64,000 nucleotides of DNA from Flammulina velutipes (Eukaryota > Basidiomycota > Agaricomycetes > Agaricales > Physalacriaceae): positions 1-64,000 of the forward strand of contig CM022371.1 in NCBI GenBank assembly GCA_011800155.1, read 5' to 3'. Below the pieces are notes generated by a model. It had not been told where the DNA came from. It ran no database searches and saw nothing but the letters and a program-made list of their open reading frames with translations. How positions within the stretch are numbered: position 1 is the first letter of the stretch; each line of letters starts with the position of its first letter. Position numbers and translations under genes: made by a program. Shown here one piece after another: positions 22,191 through 32,927 of this stretch.

Positions 22191-24144
22191 TCAACTCGAA
22201 CTCTGACTCTTTTCAATCGCCTTGCGAATGGGATTCTCCGCCTTGGGCATAGCCCCCGACCGCTCGAGTCTATCAAACAGCACAAACAGCTTCTCCATCT
22301 CCTCTTCCTTCTCCTCCTGCGTCATCTCAGCCTCCTCAGGCCTCGCCATCGTGTTCCCCGTAATCGGATTGATCCGCTTCCCATCCGGGGACGCCACGTC
22401 CACACCAGACGACGACGGAGGCGGAGGCGCGCTCATTATCCCCTTGTTGAATAGGAATCCCGCTACGTTCCCGTATCCCACCAAACTCGAGAGAGTAAAC
22501 GCGTCCGAATCGCTCAGCGCGAAAAGCATCTCCCCAACCGATTCCTTCAGTCGGACGTGGTAGACACTGGACAAGAGACGTATACACCGCCCAAGCAAAT
22601 CTGCACGCGATTCGAGAGGCGACGAGCGGTCCAGATCGCTCGGGATGATCCATTCGCGCATCCTCGCTCGGCTCCCTTCGTCCGCGATGCATATCCGGGT
22701 GACCAGTACGATGAGCGGTGAACATATATCGTCCAAGGTCCCTTCGAGGGATTCCTTCTTGGGGCGCTCACGCACGGAGGGATGGTCCGGCTCGACGTTA
22801 TCGGGGAAGTAATGCGAGAAGGATACTTCCATGAGGTCGAGGGCGCGGAGAAGGATGTCGCCGGAGAGGTGGGGAGGGAGGGGGGATGAGGAGCGTGCGG
22901 ACTTGCCTCCGAGGACGGAGAGGGCTCGGTCGATCGTACTTGCTCGTGGGGGTGTTTGGGACGGGCTGGAGGTATCGCTACCGCTTCCGGAGGCGTTGTT
23001 GAATTTTGGACTGCTGGTCGCTGATACGTTGTTTCTCCGTGGAGAGCCGAACCATATCGGAGACAGTGAGGGTGTGATGGGTATGGTGATGAGTGAGTGG
23101 ATAACGTGGGTCAGCGGTGAGACGAGCGGACAAGGGAATGTGGGCGGAAGAGAGTAGAAGACGCGCAGGAGCGGTGGAAGGAGACCATCAAGGTTCGCGT
23201 TCCATACGTCGCCGATAACTTTCGGTTCCGAGGTAGGTTCTGGATCGACCATCTGTGTGATTGTGAGCAGAGATCAACGTAAGATGGGGGATTGGACGAA
23301 CCTTGGGATAATGCAAGAGCAGGTTAAACGCAAATTTGAGTAGGTCTGCCGTAGCTTCCCGAGCTAGTTTCGTGCCCGACAGAATGGCTATTATGAGGAG
23401 GTCGAGTTTTGCGGATATGAGGTCGACGACGGTGCGACCATGGCGCTTGTCTTCGACGAATGATATGACCAGAGGCGGGCCTGATACGGTGGCGAGGAAT
23501 AGGATTCGTGAGAGGATAAATATCTGGTCGGGCGTAGTTGATTTCTGTTGAAGGTCGGTCAGTCGCCGGGGATGATAGATAATTGATGACAGACATACGT
23601 CTAGAAGATTGAAGCAAACGTCGCCTCCGCCGACTTGCTTGTCAATGAACGTAGATCGTGCGTGGTCGAACAAGAGTAGGGTGTTCGCGATGCATCTGAG
23701 TGCCTCGGATGAGGCGTCGGGGTCGTCCTTGAATGTCGTGGCGAACGAGAGCAGCGTGGCCAACGTCGTGGGCGTCGCAAGATTTTCGGAGCCGGTAGGA
23801 TTCTTGCCTAGCGTCTTGACAGCCAGCAGAGCCAGTGCGGCCTCTATCACAACATAAAATGAGCGAATTTTAGGCGCACGAGTGGACTGACAACGCACCT
23901 TTAGATGTGAGTCGACTTTTCGGCCCTGCTGCCTTCAGATCCTTCACAATCGCCTGGATAAGCTCGGAACGAGACGACTTGACGAGCGCGAAGGCTGGAG
24001 CTGCATATCATGCGTTCAGGAAGAGGGAAAGACGAAGAAAAAAGAGGCGGACGCACCGTCGATGATGCTCTGCAGCACACGGGCGACCTCGGGGCGCAGC
24101 GACGACGGCGTGAGGGCATTGTATGACACCAGAATGTTGGACAT
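22191..24144 (-). CDS. RIC8: RIC8/synembryn-like guanine nucleotide exchange factor
   Basis: Five exons are proposed: 24058/57-24144, 23899-24000, 23600/599-23843, 23302-23544 and 22191-23252 (first boundary at 24057, third at 23599). The four introns are about 53-56 nt with GTGCGT, GTGCGT, GTATGT and GTTCGT donors. All phases agree, giving 579 residues. The protein is an all-helical, armadillo-type sequence with conserved-looking blocks: EALRCIANTLLL, GPPLVISFVEDKRHGRTVVDL, and a C-terminal segment EEKEEEMEKLFVLFDRLERSG followed by NPIRKAIEKSQ that is typical of RIC8. In fungi and animals RIC8 proteins act as chaperones and exchange factors for G-alpha subunits and affect growth, pheromone response and pathogenic development; that is family knowledge. 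A low-complexity Ser/Pro linker precedes the last third. It is the only clearly housekeeping-type protein gene in the window. Confidence 0.85.
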
Positions 24145-24639
24145 TGCTCGCTGCCAGCGACGGCGACGACGAGGGCGGGATTAATGGAGGCGTTAGGTAG
24201 TCGTGGTCGTAGAATAAGAAATGAGAGATCCGATCACAGATCACACACCGTCCATTTTTGGGATCGGTTGCCATCTGTCATCGTCCCTCCCCGTTGCTCT
24301 CCTTGTTCTTTAACAGTCTTGTTCGTTCCTGGAGAAACATACCTGTGGCGCACATCAGAACACTAGTGCGATACGGTACCGCCAACCCTCGCCGTTCAGG
24401 CGCTTTTGAAAAATTAAAATCAGAAGAACGGGCACGGTTGCAAAAGGCACCTCTTCGCGGCCCGGATTCATGTGGCGCAACGCAGCTAATTATACAACAT
24501 ACCCGGGTTGTCAAATGTCTCGGACTGTCAGCGCCACATGCACATGCCGCCGGCAACGGTCTGGCCCCCAAAGCGGTAATGAACGCTTCACGTTATTACG
24601 GCTATCGGGGTTCAAACATGCGGGACACACGCTGTTCAG

Positions 24640-24995
24640 AACCATGGCGAGCTTCGATATCACGTACGCTGTTCCTATCACTCATTCTCATGATTCTGTA
24701 GCGTCCCAAGCTGGAATACATAACCTTGTCATCCCCCTACGCTACATTCGTTTCGCAGTAAGACGAAGCATTTGAACGAGGAGACGAAGTACTACTCGGA
24801 GGAGACGAGCTCAGCCTGTTACTCGTTGGTTCTCTGTTGCGTTACGGAACCTATCTCTTTCCGCGACGACCACCGGGTCTCTCCCCGTCTATCTCCCCTC
24901 GAACATCGAACGCGCGAGTGCCTCGCTGCCATCCTCGATACCATCTCCACATCCGAGTGGGTTTTACCTCCACAAAACGAAGCCTAAAAGGGGAT
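24640..24995 (+). pseudogene. Relic 5' fragment of the OTT_1508-like gene
   Basis: The sequence starts ATGGCGAGCTTCGATATCAC and shows the same order of blocks as the intact gene just downstream (MTNFDIT..., QxCITLSSHIS, KKYYPEETSPVCY, CCATEP, YLSSNI). Frameshifts and substitutions break it, and it ends within about 350 bases. It is a decayed tandem duplicate of the 5' part of the gene at 25058. Confidence 0.7.
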
Positions 24996-25057
24996 GTCGG
25001 AGGTTCAATGCAAATAAATAATGAGACGAGTCCAACTTGTGCTCTTGCTCATCAACC

Positions 25058-26527
25058 ATGACAAATTTCGATATCACATCCACTTGGGTATGCTGCCAAC
25101 TTCCCTTTCACAACTCGATGCTTACTTCTTCCCAGCGCGACGAATTAGATTCCCAGCAATGCATAACTCTATCCTCCCACATCTCGAAGACACTGCATTC
25201 ATCTCGCCGCAAAACGAAACACTTGAATTCGGAGAAGAAGTATTATCCGGAGGAGACGAGCCCAGTTTGCTACATCCTGAGCTGGTTGGCTCTCTGTTGC
25301 GCCACGGAACCAAACCAAATCGTCTCCCTTGCCCTTTCCGCTGTGACTCCCGGCGCTCTCACCATCTATCTCAGCTCGAACATCGACCATGCTCCCAGGA
25401 CGATCGAGTGCCTCCATGCTTTTTTCAGCATCATATCACATCTTTGCAATGTATATCCGTCCATTGAAGATATCAAGACACACTCCCCTTCCCTCCAGCG
25501 CACTATTGTCGAGTACGCTTGGCCTCATTTTCAACAAAAGTGGCGGCGCCTATCCGAGTTCGAAACTGGATTAAAGCTGCCGGATGGGAGTCCCGAGCCT
25601 CTCGAATCTCTCTTCTTACGCTCAGTCGATGACTGGGTGAAGTGGTGCACACGTACCGACCGCTCTACAAACCGTTCAAAAGACCTCGCGTTCTTCATTT
25701 CTCATATGGAGATTGACCCTGAGAGACACGATATAGCGCTCAAGATACTCCTCGAGAAACTTCTCCTTCCCCTCGACGGCGCAACGACCCCAGAAGATAA
25801 ACTCGCCGAGTTCAAAGATCGCTCAAGCCTGGCTTACATCCTCTTAAAATCGGACTATTTCGCACAACTCCGTGGCTGGGTTTCTCCGTACGAAGTGGAC
25901 GTCTTTGAGCGTTTTCGCCGGAAGCTGTTTCGCTTGGCGATGTTCAAGCGTGGCGCAGAGGCGCTCGTCAACAAAGGCATCCCATTCTTCCGAGATATCG
26001 CGTGGGGTGGGAGTCCTAACCGTCACTGGACGATTCATTGGGTCCCCCGACAGACGGCGGCCTCCGATTTCAAGCTCTCCTCTCCTCCTCGTGATCACGC
26101 CAAAGAACTCTTGGATACCTTTGGCTTCCCGCAGGAAGACATACGCGAAGCTGAAAAGCGCACCTTCGAAGATGCATGGTCCGTCGGACAGAGTCTAACG
26201 CTTCGCGTTCATTCGCCTGTTTCTTTGGCGGTTTATTTGGCTTCGCGCGAGGTGCCGGTTTTGCAAGATACGCTGGGGATGAGCAAACCTCCCTGTACCG
26301 CGTGCGCGTCGTTTATCGCGGGATTACGACCGACGTGGTGCACTACGGGATCTATGGACAAATGCTCCGTTGACTGGTTGATCCCGCAGGACACGCAGGG
26401 AATTGAGATGGATGACGTGAGACGGGGCATTCATCTTGCCTCGCAAAGTTGTTCGGACAATATCATTAGGTTGTTCAAGAAGGTGGCGGCTCAGAGACGG
26501 ATTCAAACTATCATGGCTCAGTATTAA
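25058..26527 (+). CDS. OTT_1508-like deaminase-fold protein, copy A
   Basis: Exon 1 is 25058-25087 (MTNFDITSTW), the intron 25088-25135 (48 nt, GTATGC...CCCAG) and exon 2 25136-26527, giving 473 residues. Copy B at 54956 has the same ten-codon first exon and intron. The N-terminal two thirds are helical and unrecognised. The C-terminal part has the pattern of the fungal OTT_1508-like deaminase family: a His in VHSPVSLAVYL (His369), then LGMSKPPCTAC (Cys397, Cys400), a TTGSMDK segment and W.IPQD. In active members the His is followed by a Glu (HxE) that acts in catalysis; here it is HSP, so zinc could be bound but deamination is doubtful. The family assignment is from motif memory. Target and role are unknown; these proteins are abundant in mushrooms. 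Confidence 0.7.
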   Translation: MTNFDITSTWVCCQLPFHNSMLTSSQRDELDSQQCITLSSHISKTLHSSRRKTKHLNSEKKYYPEETSPVCYILSWLALCCATEPNQIVSLALSAVTPGALTIYLSSNIDHAPRTIECLHAFFSIISHLCNVYPSIEDIKTHSPSLQRTIVEYAWPHFQQKWRRLSEFETGLKLPDGSPEPLESLFLRSVDDWVKWCTRTDRSTNRSKDLAFFISHMEIDPERHDIALKILLEKLLLPLDGATTPEDKLAEFKDRSSLAYILLKSDYFAQLRGWVSPYEVDVFERFRRKLFRLAMFKRGAEALVNKGIPFFRDIAWGGSPNRHWTIHWVPRQTAASDFKLSSPPRDHAKELLDTFGFPQEDIREAEKRTFEDAWSVGQSLTLRVHSPVSLAVYLASREVPVLQDTLGMSKPPCTACASFIAGLRPTWCTTGSMDKCSVDWLIPQDTQGIEMDDVRRGIHLASQSCSDNIIRLFKKVAAQRRIQTIMAQY

Positions 26528-28772
26528 TAATAAACCCTTTGTCTTGTAACTTGAAAGTACGATGTGCAATAGAATGTCAGTAATTGGATGTTACGATTGG
26601 GAGTTTGATCGTTACATATAGACGGCGAAATGTCTAGCGTCGATCGCCTTCCTGATACGAACATCCCTGGAGATGGTTGTAGAGCGCCGCCACTATGACA
26701 CCTCGACATCCCTAGCTCACGCAAAGCAAGAAACCTGCGTATGTAAGTGGTAAAGAGCTGTAACGATCATTCAGATCTTGACCATTATGCCCACTGCGCA
26801 AGGCCGTGCCACATCATGTTCCCTATGCACATTGTTCTCCCTCGTTATCGTACAGAAAGACAACACCAGAGACACTGAAGAAACACGTACTATTTGGTTC
26901 GGAGCAGGACATGTATATGAAGGGAATGACCATCGACAAAGTAGTTGGCTTGGTGAATTCTCAGAACAAATAAAGGCAGAAGTAGGGTGATTACGAAACA
27001 GAGGAAGTGTGTAGACGTTGCAGGAGGGACAAAAACGAATAGACACGAAAAGGATCTACGATTACCGATCCCAACGTTTTCATCATTGCCCATCGAAGAA
27101 CCTAGAATTCCGCTCTTCAGGTCGAAGAGGCCTATGAACACACTTCATCGATAGTTGCTGGGACGAACGTGTTTGTCGCGCACCGATAAGAGCCATTCGA
27201 AGATATCGAGACTGAAGGAGGGAAGGCGCTAAAGCAACACGACGTGGAATACCATGGTCAATCAAGAAAAGACGCACTATCCCTTCCCAGATGTTTGCCT
27301 GGCGCTGGTACTTTCTGTCTTGTTCCTACCGCCTTCCGCTACCGACGCAGCAATTTGCGAGGGAAAGTTCTCCGTCCATGGAGTCAGACGTTAAGATCCA
27401 CTGTGGCGACATACAGTGAGAGGCCGTTGTCTCCAGTGGCCGAGCGTGCCTAGCCTCGCGAATTCGGATGTATCAAGGATTGAGATCCGAGAGCAAAGGG
27501 ACGCTATTGAAGAGACGGTCAGATACAGCAAAGATTACGCGAAAGGATCATACAATAGAGACGGCGAGGACGTATCCCAGGATACGGGAACGCTGGGCCT
27601 CGGTGGTGCGCCAAATTCGTGCCCAAGAGATTTCCTCGTCCAGTTCGTCGACGCGTCTGCCTAATGACAGGGAAATATTCCTCTTTACCAATCGAGAGAC
27701 GACAATAACAAGATGATGACGGACGTATCATCGTAGCAAGGCGAGGTGTGAATGGCTAGCGTGAACCTTCTGAGCGACAGTGCCAGTCGTCGTCTGTAGC
27801 ATCGCGAACTCTGGCATCCTCGAGGATATGCTGGGATCAGCTACAGCATAGACTGCTTGAAGACACGCACTATAGCGTTACCGACGAACCACTGCAGTAC
27901 ATCTCCTTTTCAACAAGTCAAAGCTGTAGCGCAGTCAGAAGAATTTAGAAAATCATGGAAAAAAGAAACGTACATCTCATTCTTCTAAGCAATCTTCTTC
28001 ATTCATACAAGCACATATATAGGGTGTTGAGTGCACCGTGGTCGAGCTTGAAGGGCGTCGCTGGAATCATCGATGGTCGTGGTCGTCGCGAAAGAGGCCT
28101 TGTGTTTGTCAATGCTTGTCACCAAGATTTCCCACGCGCCGCTTCCGTTTGAATTGAAGATTCGGGGGCTTAGCTGTATACGAGAGGCAATATACTGATA
28201 CGGCCATATTATAACCTCTTTCTGAATGCTGTACTAAGGTAGGAAGGAAGTCGCTCAGTACGGCGAAGGAACTCATCAACCTGACTTGCTTTGGAAACCG
28301 AGATTCCATACAGACACGCTATAATAGACTTTTGATACTGCGCAGGAACTGTTATTCAATTTGCGTGAGACTCTCGATCTTTACCAACACGCTTCCTGCG
28401 GTCGCGAAGCGGCTTCGGAATGTACTCCTTAGGTGGACCTGCGCCAGATTAGCTATTCGTAACGGCAGACCTGTGCCCTGTAAACTTTATACTCACCGGT
28501 ATCTTCTTCATCTCTACGTCCACTATGTCTAGTACCTGCTCCCGGCCATCTCAAAAAAACTGCACCCTCCACTCCAAGTCTTCGTTCTATTTGAAATCAG
28601 AGCCTAATCCTCGTACACTGAACCCAACTAGCACGACCCATGCTCCAGTGCTTTTTCCTCGTACGTCTCCCCCCGACGTAAGAGCCGTAAGATCCTACCA
28701 ACTGATTAATCAGATGCGCAGAGCGTCCATTCCCCACGATCGAACAAGTGCAAAGGTATTTCGCTGCGTACA
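26528..28772. other. Repeat-derived intergenic region
   Basis: At 26763-26795 a fragment (CAGATCTTGACCATTATGCC) matches sequence at the 5' ends of family II F-box genes near 40.2 and 44.0 kb. The stretch 28080-28140 loosely resembles 58850-58890 (ACGCTGTGTTTGTCATTGCTTG type). A frame at 28525-28680 ending at a GTAAGA donor could be a 5' exon of the next gene. No complete gene is recognised. Confidence 0.4.
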
Positions 28773-29787
28773 ATGATACATACCACTGCGCCTAAGTCAA
28801 ATATAGCAGATTCTGAATCTTCCAATACAGGAATTCCCAGCATCGACCCCAGTTGTGCTACCGCCCCTCCAATCCCCTTTCCCGCTCATCCAACACAAGC
28901 ATTTCGATACGACGACATCCGCAAATACTGTGGACTCCCCGAATTTGGCCAGCCAGGCCATAACCGCCGCAAGTTCGCGCACTTGAAGCGTGAGGTTATA
29001 GATGCTCTGCGTAAAAACTTGGCCAATGGGACTCTCATGGTAATTTCATTTTCCCTTTCACGTTCCAACATCTTATTGGACGTCTCGGTAGATATACGAT
29101 CCCCCCTGCCCTGGCTGTACCAAACGCAGACACCCATTCGAGGGTACTTCCTGCATCGGGCTCACCGCGTCGCCAGAAGGCCGATGCTTCAACTGCACCA
29201 TCCGTGGCGGAAAAGGATGCCTCCTCGATGATAATATACTGGGAAAGAGAACCCGGTCGAACAAGTCACCGCAACGTCCCGGGGCTACGAAAAGAAAGTC
29301 CGACGCTCTCCCCTCCTCCGACGCGCCAGCCTACACGCACATGGTACGGTCAGGCTATTCTCGAGATGGCACACGACGGGGCCCAGCTCCTTGTGTCACA
29401 AAGCGCGTCCGCGTTGAAATTCCCCGTACTTCAGCCAAACGAGCATTGCCATCCAGTGAGGATTCACTCCTTATCTGCATCCATACACGAATCTGACGAG
29501 ATACAGTCCAGTACCGGCACCAAGTTGGCATCGTACGTGCGAGTCTGCGGGCAGTTTCTCATGAGTTCAAATTGATGCAACATAAGTTGCTCGCGCTGGA
29601 AGACGCCACTGAACGGCTTTGGCTCTGGAATGATAGCGACGAGGAGGATGATGAGGGGGAAGGGGGCAGGGGAAAGGGAAAGGCCAAAGACAGGCGGTCA
29701 GGCAAAGGAAAGAGCAAAAGGAAGGATCAAGACGATGATGAGTACGAGGATGAGGATGAGTTGCCAAAGAAGTACAGTCTCTCTTGA
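28773..29787 (+). CDS. Cys-rich, zinc-finger-like acidic-tailed protein, hypothetical
   Basis: Exons are 28773-29039, 29092-29455 and 29507-29787; the introns (52 and 51 nt) have GTAATT/GTGAGG donors and TAG/CAG acceptors with matching phases, giving 303 residues. The first exon ends in a helical block (FRYDDIRKYCGLPEFGQPGHNRR...). The second carries a six-cysteine cluster, CPGC-x12-C-x10-CFNC-x7-C, that looks like a binuclear zinc cluster or similar finger, followed by basic patches (KRTRSNK, TKRKSD). The third has a helix (HEFKLMQHKLLALEDATERLWLW) and a strongly acidic and Lys-rich tail. This suggests a nuclear or DNA-associated protein, by inference. The ATG at 28773 may lie inside an upstream intron, since exon-like sequence with good donors lies at 28525-28680 and 28714-28755. 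Confidence 0.55.
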
Positions 29788-30086
29788 TCCTATATATGCT
29801 CCTACCACGGACTATTGACAATGCGAAGATAATATATCAGATACGGCCAAAATCTTGCGTGCAAGCACGCACCATTTCCAGCGTCCTCGCTATGTCAGAT
29901 CTCCCAACCAATATCGACAAGAGAGAAATTTCAGGAAGGCGTACGTGTCATTTCAAACAAACCCAAGACCACATACATGAGATCGAAGAGCAGAGAGAAG
30001 ACGCGGTCTTTGACGGTCGTCGTCGCTGTACAAGAATGTTATTTGTCACACGTGGTCGTGACGAGCACTGTTTTCCTTTGACCATC

Positions 30087-31106
30087 ATGTCCCCGAAACG
30101 CACTGCTACCGCTTTTCAGGATCTTGCTGAATCCCCACAGGCTATAGCATCTCCAAACCTACCGCCCGAATTAATACTCGATATCTTCCACCTCGTATGC
30201 AGTCGTACAGAACTGCTCACCCTCTGCCGCGTCTCGAAGGCTTGTCAATCATGGTATGTGTTTCACACAATCTGACCTACTTCCTTCTTGCTCATTGTAC
30301 GTAGGATAAATCCCCGTCTGTACCACACCATCATTCTTCAACATCGAACAACATGCCGTCTCTTCCAGGAAACCGTCAACACATTCTCCAAACGCGATAC
30401 TCATATATCCTTCCTCGCCGCCCACACGAAAACTCTCGTTATTGCTTGCTCCGTCATAACCGACGCCCAGCTCGACGACATTCTAACGGCATGCTCCAAC
30501 ATCACCTCCCTCTCCACATTTGCATTCAAGATTGGCGATTTCATGTCACGATTCAAAAACACTGACTCTCTGACGCGCCTCCACATGCACGAACTCTTCA
30601 CCGCCCCAAAATCACTGCCTGTCAATATAACCCACCTCAGTTGCAACATTATTGCATACGACTTCCTCAAAACCAATAACTGGCGCATCATCGTTAGCCA
30701 AATTCCAAATATCACTCACCTCGCCTTTACTCTACCCTCACCCTTCGATCGTCAAATTCTCCAATCTGACGATCTCGCATTGTGTACCGACCTTCTTACG
30801 ACCCTTTCCCTCCTTCCCGCCACTATCATCCAAATCATCGTCATCTTCGACTGGTCAGAGGACTACGGCCTCTCAACAGCAGTTGTCCCTCTGCTAACCG
30901 GGCGATTTCCAGAGGCCCCTCGGGTTGTTTGGATAGAGATTGGCGATCGGAGTATGAGTGACGGGCCCGGGAATTTCGTATCGCTGTTGTCCGTCGATAG
31001 CATGCTGGGATGGGACTACAATCAGGTGTGCGGCGCAGAGGATATCTGGGCTTTGGGAGATCGTATCGCAAGATATCCGCTGACCAATGTCCATAGTACT
31101 CAGTAG
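30087..31106 (+). CDS. F-box protein, family III copy 2
   Basis: Exon 1 is 30087-30253, the intron 30254-30304 (51 nt, GTATGT...CGTAG, phase 2) and exon 2 30305-31106, giving 322 residues from MSPKRTATAF. The intron position and phase are the same as in the 21.0-kb copy. The F-box reads LPPELILDIFHLVCSRTELLTLCRVSKACQSW. The paralogous motif CRLFQETVNTFSKR follows, then LRR-like segments and a C-terminal DIWALGDRIARYP. It is shorter and more diverged than copy 1. The expected role is SCF substrate recognition. Confidence 0.85.
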
Positions 31107-31279
31107 TCCCGACGAGAATCAAACAATGTCTTATCACATCCCGAGCGTCGCAACACTGTCCTTTACATGGACGAGGGGGGCTCTTCCCATCACGACATGG
31201 CATCTACAACACATCGTTCGAAATCAGAAAATATCTTTTTAGTTATCGAGCAGAAACCCACAGCCAAAACTTGCCCTCA

Positions 31280-32110
31280 TCATCTCGAGTTGACCATACT
31301 CGGATGGCACATCCTCCTCTTGCCTCCAGCTGCATCGTTGCAGACGGATTGCATGTTAACGAGCTCGCCATTGAGTAAAGTGTAAACCGGCCGGTTTTTT
31401 TGCAGTGCGCAGTGCGATAGCATAGACGAGCAAGCGCGCAGCTGCGGATGAACCCCCGATAGCACTGGTGATTTAGCGCTCTCGTTCCTGATACTCTTGT
31501 CTGCTGGCGGACAGAAGAACAAGACGTCGCAGTTCAAGGCCAGCGTGTTTGGATTACGCCGAATGATCCTCCGGCAAACCCAAGGGACGACGACGAAAGA
31601 TTCAATCATTTGGACAAGAACAGCTCCTAGATTGAACCGGAACGACGAGAGAATTTGCTTCGATTTGCCAACTTGACGTTGAAATAGATGATTAATTGGG
31701 AGCGAAAATACCAAAAGCAAGTATTATACGCAAATTATCGGAGAGGGAATCAAATACAGGCGCTACGACGACGCTATGGTTCGCTTTCCGAAATGTCCAG
31801 AATCCATGGGAGCAGGTCAGAGCGCGGTGATCTGGAGTCAAGGTAAGCATAGTGTACGAAAACGAAAGAACGGCCTACCTAGCGTTCCTTCTGAGCCCTG
31901 GGGAACCAATAGGTCGCGTTTCACCAAGTCTGATATCAAGCCCAGTAGCTACGGTGGTCGAGAGGCGATTTCCCGGAGGTCGTTCCATCGATGTACGCCA
32001 CACAGAGGCGAAGGAGGAAATTGTTATCCCAAAGGCCATGCGACGTCGACGGCGGAACGAACGATGGGCGGCGAATATGCGACGGAGTGGGTGTGTGCTG
32101 TCTCCCGGCT
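31280..32110 (-). repeat. R1 dispersed repeat, copy 1 (decayed gene-like sequence)
   Basis: Shares blocks with 50.9-51.6 kb: on the minus strand VCRRIIRRNPNTLA versus ICRRIIRRSPNTLA and DVLFFC versus DDLFFC, and further right the core ATGTACGCCACACA. The minus-strand amino-acid similarity suggests it derives from a gene family read leftwards, now broken. Confidence 0.6.
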
Positions 32111-32399
32111 GCATACCCTAATCAATATAAGTTCCAGCAGTTCGGAGATTGTCGTCGTTGCGCGAAGTTCGAAGAATATGCGCAGATGGCACGCTCGTAT
32201 GGTGATGGAACTAGCAGCATGTAGCCAAGGTGTCCTGCCGTCCGATGTTGTCTGCGCTGGCGCCCAAAAATCTACGTCCGCGCTGGGGATAAATAAAGGA
32301 AAAAACTGGCATCAATAAAGACGCACCAGAGCCACAGCAAATCCTTCAGTGAGCATGGCACAGTGTTCTATCCTTCTTGTCCCGCAGTCAAAAAATCCG

Positions 32400-32769
32400 T
32401 TCCAGTTGGACGTCGCGTCGTACGTAGCCACATCCAGAGTACCACAGGCCTCTATCTGGCATCTTGGCCGTCGTCGTTCGTCGTCGTCGTCTTGTGGTGT
32501 CTTCGTTCGCCGTCGTCTTGCCGTCTGGGAGTATCGTCGTCGTCGTCGCCTTGTGGTCCCCGTTTGGTTGTCGTGGTTCGTGTAAGAGAGACGACAGCTT
32601 TGGCTTTGTTTGCCACTGACCTCGACGCCACATCCAAACTCGGTTGACCCCGAATCAACTCTCACTAAAGTATCCCTCCGACGTTCAGACGCCTGAATTT
32701 TTAGCGTACACTAATCCAACTTACTCGTGAACATTTCAGCGAGACAGAGAACCTTCGCGTCCGGGACTG
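32400..32769. repeat. R3 dispersed repeat, copy 1, with CGT microsatellites
   Basis: Contains GTTTGCCACTGACCTCGACG, found with small changes at 49.04, 52.09 and 60.17 kb, and preceded here by CGTCGT runs (32465-32550). It lies immediately upstream of a family IV F-box gene, as does the copy at 52.09 kb. Confidence 0.65.
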
Positions 32770-32927
32770 CATGTGGCGCACCGTGCGAATACAAGAGACC
32801 CGTATCATTTGTTCCGGTGAATAAGAAGAGGGTTTTAACACACAGCCTTTAATTTCCGTTTCGGAACAAATCACATTCTCTCATATAAAAGCCAGCTTCC
32901 AACGCCTCAATTCTGTCACGAACCACC
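32770..32927 (+). promoter_or_regulatory. Conserved TATA promoter of a family IV F-box gene
   Basis: TATAAAA at 32884-32890 lies 38 bases before the ATG. About 150 bases upstream (AGACCCGTATCATTTGTTCC, ACACAGCCTT, AACAAATCACATTC) are shared with 52250-52402 before the paralog. Confidence 0.7.

Noticed and set aside
32450..32660. Arg/Thr/Asp-rich minus-strand proteins near 32.5 kb
   Set aside because: They are translations of CGT/ACG microsatellites inside the R3 repeat.
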